A stretch of 64,000 bases of DNA from assembly GCA_021848545.1 (NCBI GenBank), contig JAJZUL010000004.1:59073-123072 (forward strand), in the 5' to 3' direction. A model generated the notes under the pieces. That model had not been told where the DNA came from, did not search any database, and saw only the letters and a program-made list of their open reading frames with translations. Shown one piece after another: positions 1-8,321 of this stretch. The number at the start of each line of letters is the position of its first letter. Position 1 is the first letter of the stretch. The DNA comes from Pseudomonadota bacterium. Its GTDB lineage: Bacteria > Pseudomonadota > Alphaproteobacteria > Rhodospirillales > Magnetospirillaceae. A program made the position numbers and the translations under genes.

Positions 1-909
1 GACAGTCCCCTGTCGGAAGAAGCGGTGCTGGGGTTCGAATACGGATTCTCCATGGCCGAACCCGAGGGGCTGACCATATGGGAGGGGCAATTCGGCGATT
101 TCGCCAATGGCGCCCAGGTGATCATCGACCAGTTCATCGGCTCGGCCGAATCCAAATGGCTGAGGATGTCGGGATTGGTGCTGCTGCTGCCCCACGGGCA
201 GGAGGGGCAGGGACCGGAACATTCCTCGGCCCGGCTCGAACGCTTTCTCCAGCTTTCGGCCGAGGACAATTGGTCTGTGTGCAATCTCACCACCCCGGCC
301 AATTACTTTCATGCCCTGCGTCGCCAATTGCTGCGCAATTTCCGCAAGCCGCTGGTGATCATGGCGCCCAAAAGCCTGCTGCGCCACAAGCTGGCGGTGT
401 CCAAGCTCACCGATATGGGGGCGGGCAGTCATTTCCATCGGGTGCTGCCGGAAACCGACCGGCTGGTCGCCGACGCCAGGATCAGACGGGTGATCCTGTG
501 CGCAGGCAAGGTCTATTACGACCTGGTGGAGGAGCGCCGCCGCCGTTCCATCGACGACGTCGCCGTCATCCGGGTCGAACAATTGTATCCCTGGCCGAAG
601 GACACGCTGAAGCACCAGCTGGCACGCTATCCCAAGGCCGATCTGTTGTGGGTGCAGGAAGAGCCGGCCAATATGGGCGCGTGGATGTTCGTCGACCGGC
701 GCATCGAATATATCTGCGCCGAGATCGGCGCCGAGGTGGGGCGTGCCCGGTATTGCGGCCGCCGGGCGGCGGCCGCGCCGGCCACCGGCCTGTTCAAGAC
801 CCATGCCGCCGAGCAGGCCTGGATTTGCGAAATGGCCCTGACCGGGGCCGCGGCCGAGCTGCCGCAACCGTTCCAGCGGGCCACGCCGCTGGCCCGTTTG
901 ACCGCTTAG
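1..909 (+). CDS. sucA: 2-oxoglutarate dehydrogenase E1 component, 3' part
   Basis: This is the C-terminal 302 residues of the thiamine-diphosphate-dependent E1 subunit, which decarboxylates 2-oxoglutarate in the TCA cycle. The gene enters from the left edge already in frame, so the start is outside the window. Visible family features are the transketolase-like pyrimidine-binding segment ([13 protein letters not shown], with the cofactor-activating Glu), the [14 protein letters not shown] loop, and the C-terminal EQLYPWP and [11 protein letters not shown] motifs. The stop TAG at 907-909 overlaps the first bases of a dispersed hairpin repeat. sucB follows 122 bp downstream on the same strand, as expected for a sucAB operon. 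Identification is secure. Confidence 0.96.
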   Translation, partial: DSPLSEEAVLGFEYGFSMAEPEGLTIWEGQFGDFANGAQVIIDQFIGSAESKWLRMSGLVLLLPHGQEGQGPEHSSARLERFLQLSAEDNWSVCNLTTPANYFHALRRQLLRNFRKPLVIMAPKSLLRHKLAVSKLTDMGAGSHFHRVLPETDRLVADARIRRVILCAGKVYYDLVEERRRRSIDDVAVIRVEQLYPWPKDTLKHQLARYPKADLLWVQEEPANMGAWMFVDRRIEYICAEIGAEVGRARYCGRRAAAAPATGLFKTHAAEQAWICEMALTGAAAELPQPFQRATPLARLTA

Positions 910-1005
910 AGCGCGATGACATCGGATGGGCGCGCGGGCGCGTCGATCTGATGTCCGAATCGCACTCTGATTTATTGATTGGGAGCCTGATCGCATCCGG
1001 TTCCA
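908..1005 (+). repeat. Dispersed hairpin repeat, family A, copy 1
   Basis: The sequence starting AGAGCGCGATGAC recurs at 11812 and 34459. It forms a first hairpin (GACATC pairing with GATGTC around a GC-rich inner stem) and a second near-palindrome at GAGCCTGATCGCATCCGG. The copies differ within the stems in a compensating way. Here it fills the sucA-sucB gap and the sucA stop codon lies at its edge. Function is unknown; an intercistronic RNA hairpin is plausible. Confidence 0.75.
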
Positions 1006-1031
1006 GGATTTTCCGAAAGGAAGCGACGTCG

Positions 1032-2222
1032 ATGAGCACGGAGATCAAGGTACCGGCCCTGGGGGAATCCATCACCGAGGCGACCGTCGCCAAATGGTTC
1101 AAGGCGGTGGGCGAGGCGGTGGCGACGGACGAGCCGCTGGTGGAACTGGAGACGGACAAGGTCACCGTCGAGGTCCCGGCGCCGGCCGCCGGCATACTGG
1201 CCGAAATCGCCGTCGCCGCTGGCGATACGGTCGCCGTGGGCGCGCTTCTCGGCCGCCTGGGCGAGGGGGCGGGGGCCGCGCCGGCACCGGCCGCCAAGGC
1301 GGAGGCCAAGCCGGCCGCCAAGGCGGAAACCAGGGAAGCATCGCCGGTGGCGGCGATGCCGGCGGCCCGCAAGCTGGCCGCCGATGCCGGGCTCGATCTG
1401 GCCCGGGTGGCGGGAACCGGCAAGGACGGGCGGGTGACCAAGGGCGACGTGCTCCAGGCGGCGGCCGCTTCTCCGGCTCCGGCTCCGGCGCCGGCCGCGA
1501 CGGGGCCGCGACCGCGGGCGGAGCGGGAAGAGCGGGTGCGCATGACCCGGCTCAGGAAACGCATCGCCGAACGGCTGAAGGAGGCGCAAAACACCGCGGC
1601 CATGCTGACCACCTTCAACGAGGTGGATATGAGCGCGCTGATGGAATTGCGCGCCCGTCATCGCGATGTCTTCGAAAAGCGCCACGGCATCAAGCTCGGC
1701 TTCATGTCGTTCTTCGTCAAGGCGGCGGTGGCGGCGCTCAAGGATTGGCCGGCCGTCAACGCCGAGATCGATGGCGACGATCTGGTCTATAAGAGCTATT
1801 ACGATATCGGCGTGGCGGTGGGTTCGCCCCAGGGCCTGGTGGTGCCGGTGCTGCGCGATGCCGACAAGATGGGCTTCGCCGAGGTGGAAAAAGCCATCGC
1901 CGAATTGGGCAAAAAGGCCCGCGACGGCAAGCTGGCCATGGCCGACCTTCAGGGCGGCACCTTCACCATTTCCAATGGCGGCGTCTACGGTTCGCTGCTC
2001 AGCACGCCGATCATCAACCCGCCGCAATCGGCGATCCTGGGCATGCACAAGATTCAGCAGCGGCCGGTGGTGCTGGCCGACGGCAGTCTGGCGGCGCGGC
2101 CGATGATGTATCTGGCCCTGTCCTATGACCACCGCATCATCGACGGACGCGAGGCGGTCAGCTTCCTGGTGCGGCTGAAGGATCTGATCGAGGAACCCGG
2201 GCGGATCATGCTGGATGTGTAA
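1032..2222 (+). CDS. sucB: Dihydrolipoyllysine succinyltransferase (E2 of 2-oxoglutarate dehydrogenase)
   Basis: This is the 396-residue E2 core that transfers the succinyl group from lipoate to CoA. Residues 1-75 are a lipoyl domain with the lipoylated lysine in ETDKVTVEV (K43). An Ala/Pro/Lys-rich linker follows. A peripheral E3-binding domain at about 108-146 contains [12 protein letters not shown] and GRVTKGDV. The catalytic acyltransferase domain fills the rest and ends with [13 protein letters not shown] (H367, D371). I chose the ATG at 1032 because the protein begins exactly at the lipoyl domain ([13 protein letters not shown]); a weak GGAAG lies upstream. The stop codon lies inside an 11-bp sequence duplicated on either side of the following mobile element. 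Confidence 0.97.
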   Translation: MSTEIKVPALGESITEATVAKWFKAVGEAVATDEPLVELETDKVTVEVPAPAAGILAEIAVAAGDTVAVGALLGRLGEGAGAAPAPAAKAEAKPAAKAETREASPVAAMPAARKLAADAGLDLARVAGTGKDGRVTKGDVLQAAAASPAPAPAPAATGPRPRAEREERVRMTRLRKRIAERLKEAQNTAAMLTTFNEVDMSALMELRARHRDVFEKRHGIKLGFMSFFVKAAVAALKDWPAVNAEIDGDDLVYKSYYDIGVAVGSPQGLVVPVLRDADKMGFAEVEKAIAELGKKARDGKLAMADLQGGTFTISNGGVYGSLLSTPIINPPQSAILGMHKIQQRPVVLADGSLAARPMMYLALSYDHRIIDGREAVSFLVRLKDLIEEPGRIMLDV

Positions 2223-2225
2223 GCC

Positions 2226-2410
2226 AGGGTAATCGGGTGAAGGCGCGTTGGAGCGGAGCGACTAGGCCGTTGAGGCCGCCGCAGCGTGCGGAGAGGCTCC
2301 ATCGGGGCCTCGGAGCGCAAGCGAGGATAGCCAAGGGCGCGGACGCGCCCGCCCGGCGATTGAGGGAAATATACATAATGCAGGGGAAGCGGGTTCACCC
2401 GATTCCCCTG
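2226..2410. mobile_element. 185-bp non-autonomous inverted-repeat element (family C, copy 1)
   Basis: This element is identical by eye to 14073-14257. The left end AGGGTAATCGGGTGAA and the inverted right end (reading inward AGGGGAATCGGGTGAA) differ by one base. Both copies are flanked by 11-bp direct repeats; here ATGTGTAAGCC lies at 2215-2225 and 2411-2421. The duplicated sequence contains the sucB stop codon. The element encodes no plausible protein. It is best read as a MITE-like element moved by a transposase that is not in this window. Confidence 0.82.
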
Positions 2411-2454
2411 ATGTGTAAGCCGGTTTCCGTTCCGTGCGACAAGGGAGAATGTCA

Positions 2455-3849
2455 ATGTTCGACGTGGTGATCATCGGCGCCGGGCCGGGGGGCTATGTCT
2501 GCGCCATCCGCGCCGCCCAGCTCGGCCTGACGGTAGCCTGCATCGACCGGCGGGACTCGTTGGGGGGCACCTGCCTCAATGTCGGCTGCATCCCGTCCAA
2601 GGCGTTGCTGACCGCCTCCCATCATTACGAGGCCGCGTCCCACGATCTCGGCGCGTTCGGCATCAAGGTGGGCAAGGTCGGGTTGGATCTGGCCGCCATG
2701 CAGGCCCATAAGGACAAGGTGGTGGGCGACAATACCAAGGGCGTCGCCTTCCTGTTCAAGAAGCACAAAATCACCACGGTCACCGGCGGCGCCACCATCA
2801 TCGCGCCGGGCCGGGTGCGGGTGACGGGCGCGGGCGGCGATACCGAGTTCGAGGCCCGCCATGTCGTCATCGCCACCGGGTCCGACACGGTTTCCCTGCC
2901 GGGGTTGGAGATCGACGAGAAGACGATCCTGTCCTCGACCGGCGCGCTGGCTCTGGGCAAGGTGCCGAAAAGTCTGGCGGTGATCGGCGCCGGGGTGATC
3001 GGGCTGGAACTGGGCACGGTCTGGCGCCGGCTGGGGGCCGAGGTCACGGTGATCGAATATCTCGACCGCATCCTGCCGCCCATGGACGGGGAAGTGGCCA
3101 AGCAGGCCCAACGCCTGCTGACCCGCCAGGGTCTGAAATTCAAACTGGGCACCAAGGTCACCGGCGCCGAAAAGGGCAAGGGCGGCGTCACCCTGACCCT
3201 GGAGCCGGCGGCGGGGGGCGAGGCCGCCACCATCAGCGCCGACGCGGTGCTGGTGGCGGTGGGGCGGCGGCCCTTCACCGATGGCTTGGGGCTGGACGCT
3301 CTCGGCGTGACCCTGACCGCCAGGGGCTTCGTCCAGGTCGATGACGGGTTCCGCACGAACATTCCCGGCCTGTACGCCATCGGCGACGTCATCGGCGGCG
3401 CCATGCTGGCCCACAAGGCCGAGGATGAAGGTGTGGCCCTGGCCGAAATCCTGGCCGGCGAGCATGGCCATGTGAATTACGGGGCGATCCCCTCGGTGGT
3501 CTATACCTGGCCGGAAATCGCCGCCGTGGGCATGACCGAGGAGCAGGTGAAGGAAAAGGGCATCGCCTACCGGGTCGGCAAGTTCCCTTTCACCGCCAAC
3601 GGTCGCGCCCGCTCGATGAACGAAACCGAGGGCTTCGTCAAAATCCTGAGCGCCGAGGCCGACGATCGCATTCTGGGCGCCCATATCGTCGGGCCGGCGG
3701 CGGGCGACCTGATCGCCGAACTGGTGCTGGCCATGGAATTCGGCGCCAGCGCCGAGGATGTGGCGCGGACCTGCCACGCCCACCCCGCTCTGGGCGAGGC
3801 GGTCAAGGAGGCGGCTTTGGCCGCCAACCTCCGACCGATTCATATCTGA
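2455..3849 (+). CDS. lpdA: Dihydrolipoyl dehydrogenase (E3)
   Basis: This 464-residue FAD disulfide reductase reoxidises dihydrolipoamide for the adjacent 2-oxoglutarate dehydrogenase. The N-terminal FAD site is [12 protein letters not shown]. The redox disulfide is in [16 protein letters not shown] (C40, C45). An NAD-binding [10 protein letters not shown] motif lies near residue 183, the second FAD motif is [17 protein letters not shown], and the catalytic His-Glu pair is in AHPALGE (H443, E448). The ATG at 2455 is preferred over an in-frame GTG at 2434 and ATG at 2449 because AAGGGA at 2441-2446 gives 8-nt spacing and the protein then begins at the FAD fold. A 185-bp element separates it from sucB. 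Confidence 0.96.
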   Translation: MFDVVIIGAGPGGYVCAIRAAQLGLTVACIDRRDSLGGTCLNVGCIPSKALLTASHHYEAASHDLGAFGIKVGKVGLDLAAMQAHKDKVVGDNTKGVAFLFKKHKITTVTGGATIIAPGRVRVTGAGGDTEFEARHVVIATGSDTVSLPGLEIDEKTILSSTGALALGKVPKSLAVIGAGVIGLELGTVWRRLGAEVTVIEYLDRILPPMDGEVAKQAQRLLTRQGLKFKLGTKVTGAEKGKGGVTLTLEPAAGGEAATISADAVLVAVGRRPFTDGLGLDALGVTLTARGFVQVDDGFRTNIPGLYAIGDVIGGAMLAHKAEDEGVALAEILAGEHGHVNYGAIPSVVYTWPEIAAVGMTEEQVKEKGIAYRVGKFPFTANGRARSMNETEGFVKILSAEADDRILGAHIVGPAAGDLIAELVLAMEFGASAEDVARTCHAHPALGEAVKEAALAANLRPIHI

Positions 3850-3887
3850 AGGCGGTGGCGATGGTCGGTGCGAATTCGTCAATTTCC

Positions 3888-3893
3888 TTGACA
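3888..3893 (+). promoter_or_regulatory. Candidate -35 box for cspA
   Basis: A perfect TTGACA lies 156 bp upstream of cspA. At 17-18 bp spacing only a poor -10 (AATGTC or ATGTCT) is present, so this is a weak call. If used, cspA would have a leader of roughly 130 nt, in keeping with the long 5' UTRs of cold-shock genes. Confidence 0.3.
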
Positions 3894-4048
3894 AATGTCC
3901 GCAGAACATCAATGTCTATGGGTATTCGAATTCGTCGGGCACTTCCCGCGGCCACTTTACCGTTGCGCCACTTTCCGGACTTACCCATGACCGATTTGAT
4001 GCGCCGGGTCGTTTCGCCCGGGGCAACGCCAGACTATGGGAGACGTCA

Positions 4049-4255
4049 ATGTCCACTGGCACTGTTAAGTGGTTCAATTCCATCAAAGGCTTCGGCTTCA
4101 TTCAGCCCGAAGACGGCTCCGCCGACGTGTTCGTCCATATTTCCGCCGTCGAGCGCGCCGGTATGGACAACCTGCACGAAGGGCAGAAGCTGTCCTACGA
4201 GCTGGAGAAGGGCCGCACCGGCAAGATGGCCGCGGTGAACCTGCGCGAGGCGTGA
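4049..4255 (+). CDS. cspA: Cold-shock-domain protein
   Basis: This 68-residue single cold-shock domain is a nucleic-acid chaperone of the five-stranded OB fold. It has GTVKWFN at the N terminus, the RNP1-like motif KGFGFI and the RNP2-like motif VFVHISAV. The length is normal for the family. The start is fixed by GGGAG at 4038-4042 with 6-nt spacing. It is monocistronic: lpdA ends 199 bp upstream and a perfect 14-bp terminator hairpin follows. The family has many paralogues, so the exact paralogue name is uncertain. Confidence 0.93.
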   Translation: MSTGTVKWFNSIKGFGFIQPEDGSADVFVHISAVERAGMDNLHEGQKLSYELEKGRTGKMAAVNLREA

Positions 4256-4284
4256 GCCCCGCCCGGTACCGATCCCGGTAAAAG

Positions 4285-4319
4285 AACGCCCCCGGACGTT
4301 TCCGTCCGGGGGCGTTTTT
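4285..4319 (+). terminator. Rho-independent terminator after cspA
   Basis: A perfect 14-bp stem (AACGCCCCCGGACG) with a TTTC tetraloop is followed by a T run (TTTTT overlapping the stem end). It lies 29 bp after the cspA stop and 21 bp before the convergent end of folE, so it may also serve folE, although the minus-strand T run is weaker. Confidence 0.9.
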
Positions 4320-4340
4320 GTTCGGGGGTCTGAAAGGAAT

Positions 4341-4979
4341 TCAGACGTTGGCCCGGCTGTGGTCGCTGGCGCCGATCAGGCCCAGGAATTCGCGCCGGGT
4401 GGTGGGGTCGTCGCGGAACACCCCCAGCATGCGGCTGGTGACCATGGTTACGCCGGGGCGGTGGATGCCCCGCGTGGTCATGCATTGATGGGCGGCTTCG
4501 ATCACCACCGCCACGCCCTTGGGCTGAAGCACCTCGTTGATGGTGTTGGCGATCTGGGCGGTCAGCTTTTCCTGGATCTGCAAGCGCTTGGCGTAGGTTT
4601 CGACCACGCGGGCCAGTTTCGAAATCCCCACTACGCGGCGGTCGGGCAGATAGGCGACATGGGCCTTGCCGATGATCGGCACCATATGGTGCTCGCAATG
4701 GGATTCGAGACGGATGTCGCGCAGCAGCACGATCTCGTCATAGCCGTCGGTTTCCTCGAAGGTCCGTTGCAGGATCTCCTCCGGCTCCTGCTGGTAGCCG
4801 GCGAAAAATTCCTCGTAGGCGCGGACCACCCGGTCGGGCGTACCCGCCAGTCCTTCGCGGTCGGGGTCGTCGCCGGCCCATTGGATCAGGGTGCGGACCG
4901 CTCTTTCCGCTTCGGCCCGGGACGGCCGGCCACGGGCGTGCAGAGGTTTGGTGAGTGCGGGGGCGTCGGCGGTCTTCAC
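4341..4979 (-). CDS. folE: GTP cyclohydrolase I
   Basis: This enzyme converts GTP to 7,8-dihydroneopterin triphosphate, the first step of tetrahydrofolate (and queuosine precursor) synthesis. Zinc-ligand and active-site motifs are visible as [17 protein letters not shown] and [10 protein letters not shown]. The GTG at 4979 gives 212 residues and has AAGGA 7 nt upstream. An upstream in-frame ATG at 5048 would give 235 residues but has no ribosome site and a non-conserved extension. It is convergent with cspA, and apaG lies upstream on the same strand. Confidence 0.92.
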   Translation of the reverse strand: MKTADAPALTKPLHARGRPSRAEAERAVRTLIQWAGDDPDREGLAGTPDRVVRAYEEFFAGYQQEPEEILQRTFEETDGYDEIVLLRDIRLESHCEHHMVPIIGKAHVAYLPDRRVVGISKLARVVETYAKRLQIQEKLTAQIANTINEVLQPKGVAVVIEAAHQCMTTRGIHRPGVTMVTSRMLGVFRDDPTTRREFLGLIGASDHSRANV

Positions 4980-5104
4980 GGCACGATCCTTGTTCCGTTG
5001 CGGCTCGTATCTTGCCCCCGATGTGGCGTCATTGCCGTCCCATTGCAAGACGCCCTACGGAATAGCCGCCCTCGAAACGGGATCGATCCGCCGAAAACCG
5101 GCGG

Positions 5105-5497
5105 TCAGTTGAGGCGCATGACCTCGTGGGGGCTGTCCAGCGAAAAGGCGGGGATGTCCACGTCGAACTGTTCGCCGTCTTCGCTTTCCATCTGGTACTC
5201 GCCGGTCATGATCCCCGACGAGGTGGGCAGCGGCGTGCCGCTGGTATATTCGTAGGATTCGCCCGGACGCAACAAGGGTTGTTCGCCGACCACGCCGGAG
5301 CCCCGCACCTCCTGCACCCGTCCCATGGCGTCGGTGATATGCCAGTGGCGCCGCATGAGTTGTACCGTCTCGTCGGAATTGTTCTCGATGCGGACGCGAT
5401 ACGCCCAGACGTAATGGCTTTCGGCCGGCGAGGATTGGTCTTCGAGATAGAAGGGCTTCACCGAAACGGTGATGCCGCGCGTGGTTTTGGCGTACAT
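5105..5497 (-). CDS. apaG: ApaG-domain protein (Co2+/Mg2+ efflux-associated)
   Basis: This is a 130-residue ApaG/DUF525 protein of fibronectin-III-like fold. The family is linked phenotypically to cobalt and magnesium homeostasis, and its biochemical role is unsettled. Recognisable stretches are [28 protein letters not shown] and [21 protein letters not shown] chose the ATG at 5497 because the family normally begins a few residues before ITVSVKP and because AAGG lies 9 nt upstream; the frame is open 21 codons further up. The AT-rich sequence just upstream contains a direct repeat that may be its promoter region. Confidence 0.92.
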   Translation of the reverse strand: MYAKTTRGITVSVKPFYLEDQSSPAESHYVWAYRVRIENNSDETVQLMRRHWHITDAMGRVQEVRGSGVVGEQPLLRPGESYEYTSGTPLPTSSGIMTGEYQMESEDGEQFDVDIPAFSLDSPHEVMRLN

Positions 5498-5575
5498 GGC
5501 AAACAACCTTAAAGCGGCGGGAGCGTCGCCTTCGGTGGCGAACCCTCTCCCGGCAATCATATTCCACCCCCCGCA

Positions 5576-5607
5576 TCGATCAAATTGAATCGATCAAATC
5601 AAATTGC
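5576..5607. repeat. Short AT-rich direct repeat upstream of apaG
   Basis: CGATCAAATTGAAT is followed directly by CGATCAAATCAAATTG. This is the only AT-rich stretch between apaG and metZ and is a candidate promoter or operator. The TTGAATCGATCAA within it resembles an Fnr half-site pair but has the wrong spacing. Confidence 0.4.
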
Positions 5608-5650
5608 AAGGGGGCGCCGTCAGGCGGCACCGGACACAAGATTGGCGCCG

Positions 5651-6844
5651 TCAAGGGGTGAGGGCCTGGGCCAGATCCTCGATCAGGTCGTCGACGTCCT
5701 CCAGCCCCACCGACAGCCGCACCAATCCTTCATCGATCCCCATGGCCCGCTTGTCCTCGGGCGAGACGCGCTGGTGGGTGGTGGTCCAGGGGTGGCAGGC
5801 CAGGCTTTTGGCGTCGCCCAGATTGTTGGAAATATCGATCAGGGCCAGGTGGTCGAGCAGGCTGTAGGCGGCCTTTTTGCCGCCGGCCAGATGGAAGGCG
5901 ACGATGGTGCCGGGCCCGCGCATCTGCCGCCGGGCGAGATCGAATTGGGGATGGCTGGCGAGGCCGGGATAAAGGACGCGGGCCACTTCCTTCCGTCCTT
6001 CCAGGAACTCGGCCACCTTCTGGGCGTTGGCGACGGCGCGTTCGACCCGAAGGTCGAGGGTTTCCAGGCCCTTCAGCATGACCCAGGCGTTGAAGGGGGA
6101 CAGGGCCGGCCCGGTGTTGCGGATGAAGGGGCTGAGGATGTCCTTGCAGAAGGCTTCGCTGGCGAGCACGGCGCCGCCCAGGGTGCGGCCCTGGCCGTCG
6201 ATATGCTTGGTGCCGGAATAGACCACCACGTCGGCGCCCAGTTCCATGGGGTTTTGCAGGATCGGCGTGGCGAAGACATTGTCCACCACCAGGGTCGCGC
6301 CGGCCGCGTGCGCGAGGTCGGCGACCAGGGCCAGATCGATCAGCTCCAGGGTGGGATTGGAGGGGGTCTCGACGAAGACGGTCCGGGTGGGCTTGGACAG
6401 GGCCTGACGCCAGGCGTCGGCATCGGTGCCATCGACGAACACCACCTCGATGCCGTAGCGTGGCATCAGTTCGGCGATGATCCATTGGCACGATCCGAAC
6501 AGGGCGCGCGACGCCACCACCCGGTCGCCGGTGCGAACCTGGCACATCAGGGCGGCATTGACGGCGGCCATGCCCGAGGCGACCGCCCGGCACGCTTCGG
6601 CGCCTTCGATGGCGGCGAGGCGCTTTTCGAACATCGCCACGGTGGGGTTCGAGAAGCGGGAATAGACCATGCGGTCCAGGGTGCCGTCGAAGCTCTGTTC
6701 GGCCTCCAGCGCCGAATCGTAGACATAGCCGGAGGTCAGGTACATGGCTTCGCTGGTTTCGCGATGGGGGCTGCGATCAAGCCCGCCCCGCACCTGACGC
6801 GTGCGCAGACGCCAGGATTTCTTATCGGATGGGGTGTCGGTCAT
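5651..6844 (-). CDS. metZ: O-succinylhomoserine sulfhydrylase
   Basis: This 397-residue PLP enzyme of the Cys/Met metabolism family makes homocysteine from O-succinylhomoserine and sulfide. The PLP lysine is in VVYSGTKHIDGQGR (K213). The family signatures YSRFSNPT, ETPSNPTLE and SNNLGDAKSL are present, the last near the substrate-binding Arg region. The start has AGGAGAG about 5 nt upstream. Its leader contains a SAM-II riboswitch, the usual control of metA/metX/metZ in alphaproteobacteria, but here that leader is split by an inserted element. Expression may therefore be altered. Confidence 0.95.
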   Translation of the reverse strand: MTDTPSDKKSWRLRTRQVRGGLDRSPHRETSEAMYLTSGYVYDSALEAEQSFDGTLDRMVYSRFSNPTVAMFEKRLAAIEGAEACRAVASGMAAVNAALMCQVRTGDRVVASRALFGSCQWIIAELMPRYGIEVVFVDGTDADAWRQALSKPTRTVFVETPSNPTLELIDLALVADLAHAAGATLVVDNVFATPILQNPMELGADVVVYSGTKHIDGQGRTLGGAVLASEAFCKDILSPFIRNTGPALSPFNAWVMLKGLETLDLRVERAVANAQKVAEFLEGRKEVARVLYPGLASHPQFDLARRQMRGPGTIVAFHLAGGKKAAYSLLDHLALIDISNNLGDAKSLACHPWTTTHQRVSPEDKRAMGIDEGLVRLSVGLEDVDDLIEDLAQALTP

Positions 6845-6928
6845 GCTGCTCTCCTCGGCGGGGTCTGTCCCTGTCGTGTCCCACTCCGGCCCTTTCGGCT
6901 CGGAGCCCGGTCACCACCGAAGCTCGAA

Positions 6929-7253
6929 CCTCTTTAGCGTCTTGTTTAACCCGGATTTCTCCCACTGACGCTGATTTGATCGCGTTTCGGGGCGCCGAAG
7001 TGCCAAGTCGCGGCCTGTGGCCAAGGCTATCCGCCTTGGCAAGGCCGCGACGCCGGCAATTCGCCGCCGAAACGCGACCCCGAAGGGGCGGGACGAATTT
7101 AGCGACAGGGGGCGTTACCGGTCTCGGCCGATGCGCCGCATCGCCCTTCAACCGCTGCCTGCCCTGTCGCTAAATTCGTCTCCGTCAAATCGGTGTCAGT
7201 GGGAGAAATCCGGGTTAACGTGGTCGCAAGCCGGTCGGTCAAATCACCACACC
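6929..7253 (-). promoter_or_regulatory. SAM-II (SAM-alpha) riboswitch of metZ, split by an inserted element
   Basis: Reading the minus strand, 7253-7219 carries the 5' part of a SAM-II aptamer: stem GTGGT, then GATTTGACCG, CCGGCTTGCG and the closing ACCAC. The 3' part, CAAGACGCTAAAGAGG, lies at 6945-6930. In an intact SAM-II RNA these are contiguous across a short TTAA-type loop. Here they are separated by a 265-bp element at 6950-7214 flanked by TTAA on both sides. Removing the element and one TTAA restores a continuous consensus-like aptamer about 80 nt before the metZ ATG. The motif match is from memory of the family and should be confirmed with the Rfam SAM-alpha model. Confidence 0.82.
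6950..7214. mobile_element. 265-bp inverted-repeat element inserted in the metZ leader (family F)
   Basis: The element has perfect 20-bp terminal inverted repeats, CCCGGATTTCTCCCACTGAC at 6950-6969 and its complement at 7195-7214, which continue imperfectly for about 10 bp more. It is bounded by the direct repeat TTAA at 6946-6949 and 7215-7218. Inside are further nested palindromes, including a perfect 19-bp pair at 7092-7110 and 7162-7180 and a GTCGCGGCC/GGCCGCGAC pair, so most of it can fold on itself. It has no credible coding capacity. A solo end of the same element lies at 62687-62726. Confidence 0.85.
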
Positions 7254-7256
7254 CCA

Positions 7257-7286
7257 CACCTACGCCCCCCGCAACGGCGTCGTCAA
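7257..7286 (-). promoter_or_regulatory. Candidate metZ promoter
   Basis: On the minus strand TTGACG (7286-7281) is followed after 18 bp by TAGGTG (7262-7257). This places a start site immediately before the 5' half of the SAM-II aptamer, so the inserted element would be inside the transcribed leader. The -10 is only a moderate match. Confidence 0.45.
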
Positions 7287-7317
7287 GCCCGTGATTTCGA
7301 GTATCCAACCTTCGACC

Positions 7318-7430
7318 GTTGGCACTTGGAGGAGCGTTAGCGACGACTATGCGCGTTGAGCGCGCCGGAGCGACCCGGAGGGCGCGAGGACAGCCCAGCC
7401 GCCGGAGGCGGCGCCCGGCGCTGAGGGAAA
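7318..7430. repeat. GC-rich intergenic repeat, family D, copy 1
   Basis: The stretch with TTGGCACTTGGAGGAGCG, ACTATGCGCGTTGAGCGC and GGCGCCCGGCGCTGAGGG resembles 27796-27900 (TTTGGCACCCGGAGG, the same ACTATGCGCGTTGAGCGC). It fills the space between the metZ promoter and the end of the S24 repressor gene. No coding function is apparent. Confidence 0.55.
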
Positions 7431-7435
7431 ACCAA

Positions 7436-8095
7436 CTACTGACTCGCCCAGACGATCCGCGCCATCCAGGCGAGATCGCGGGCGGCGAGGCTGATGGCGG
7501 GATGGAACGGGTTCAGGGGCGCCAGATCGATGTGACGCGCGGTCCGGCGGACCAATTGGCGCACCATCAGGTCGCCCTCGGTGGTTTTCACCACCACCCG
7601 GTCGCCGCGGCGCAAGGACGCGGTGGGGGAAACGACAATGACGTCGCCGTCGCGGAACAGCGGTTCCATGGAGCTGCCGCTGACTTCAAGACCGTAAGCA
7701 TGGGGGTCCGTGCCGCCGGGAAAGGGGATTTTGTCCCAATTTCCGCCCGTGGGATGCCCGGAGCCGTCGAAAAGCCCGTGATCGGCGGCGTGAAAGAAGG
7801 GGGCCAGCGGTATGGTCGGCGTACCGTGGTGCCCGCTGCCCGGGCCATGGCCGTCCCCGTCGTGGCCGCTGGCGATGTGGCTGACGAAATGAGCCAGCGA
7901 TGCGCCGGTCGCGTCCAGAATTTTGGCAACGCTTTCGGTCGATGGCCATCGCAGTTTGCCATCGCGGGTGACGCGCTTGCTTTTGTTGAACGTGGTGGGA
8001 TCAAGTCCGGCTTTGCGGGCGAGGGCGGAGGCGGTCAGACCGTGCTCCCGGGCCAGCGCATCGATCGCGGACCAGATGTCGGCATGCTTGAACAT
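7436..8095 (-). CDS. Helix-turn-helix repressor with S24 (LexA/CI-like) peptidase domain
   Basis: A 219-residue protein. Residues about 8-62 form an XRE-type DNA-binding domain (TASALARKAGLDPTTFNKSKR, with STESVAKIL after it). A His/Gly-rich linker at 76-92 (GHDGDGHGPGSGHH) is unusual. Residues about 130-215 are the S24 signal-peptidase-like fold with the catalytic pair Ser142 (SGSSMEP) and Lys170 (DRVVVKTTEGD). Such proteins either self-cleave when bound to RecA filaments or work as uncleaved stress regulators; no phage genes adjoin it, and the target is unknown. The His-rich linker could bind metal, which is inference. Confidence 0.85.
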   Translation of the reverse strand: MFKHADIWSAIDALAREHGLTASALARKAGLDPTTFNKSKRVTRDGKLRWPSTESVAKILDATGASLAHFVSHIASGHDGDGHGPGSGHHGTPTIPLAPFFHAADHGLFDGSGHPTGGNWDKIPFPGGTDPHAYGLEVSGSSMEPLFRDGDVIVVSPTASLRRGDRVVVKTTEGDLMVRQLVRRTARHIDLAPLNPFHPAISLAARDLAWMARIVWASQ

Positions 8096-8321
8096 GGGAA
8101 CATGGTCAGCTATTTCGGATCATTGCGCATCAGGACTATGTGCCTGCGCTTGCCCACGAATTCGCCCCCTTTTCGATGATCTTCGTCGCCATCCGGCCAT
8201 GGACGGCGTTCAAGGCATCGATAAAAAAGCCCGATTACAGGGAATGGGGTTTTGTTTTTTTATCCGCACCAGCCATTGGTCATATATGATGCGGATCACA
8301 CCCCCTCCATAAGGGTGGGCA

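Noticed and set aside
5583..5600. Fnr-like site TTGAATCGATCAA upstream of apaG
   Set aside because: The half-sites are spaced by five rather than the needed number of bases for TTGAT-N4-ATCAA, so it is only a chance resemblance within a direct repeat.
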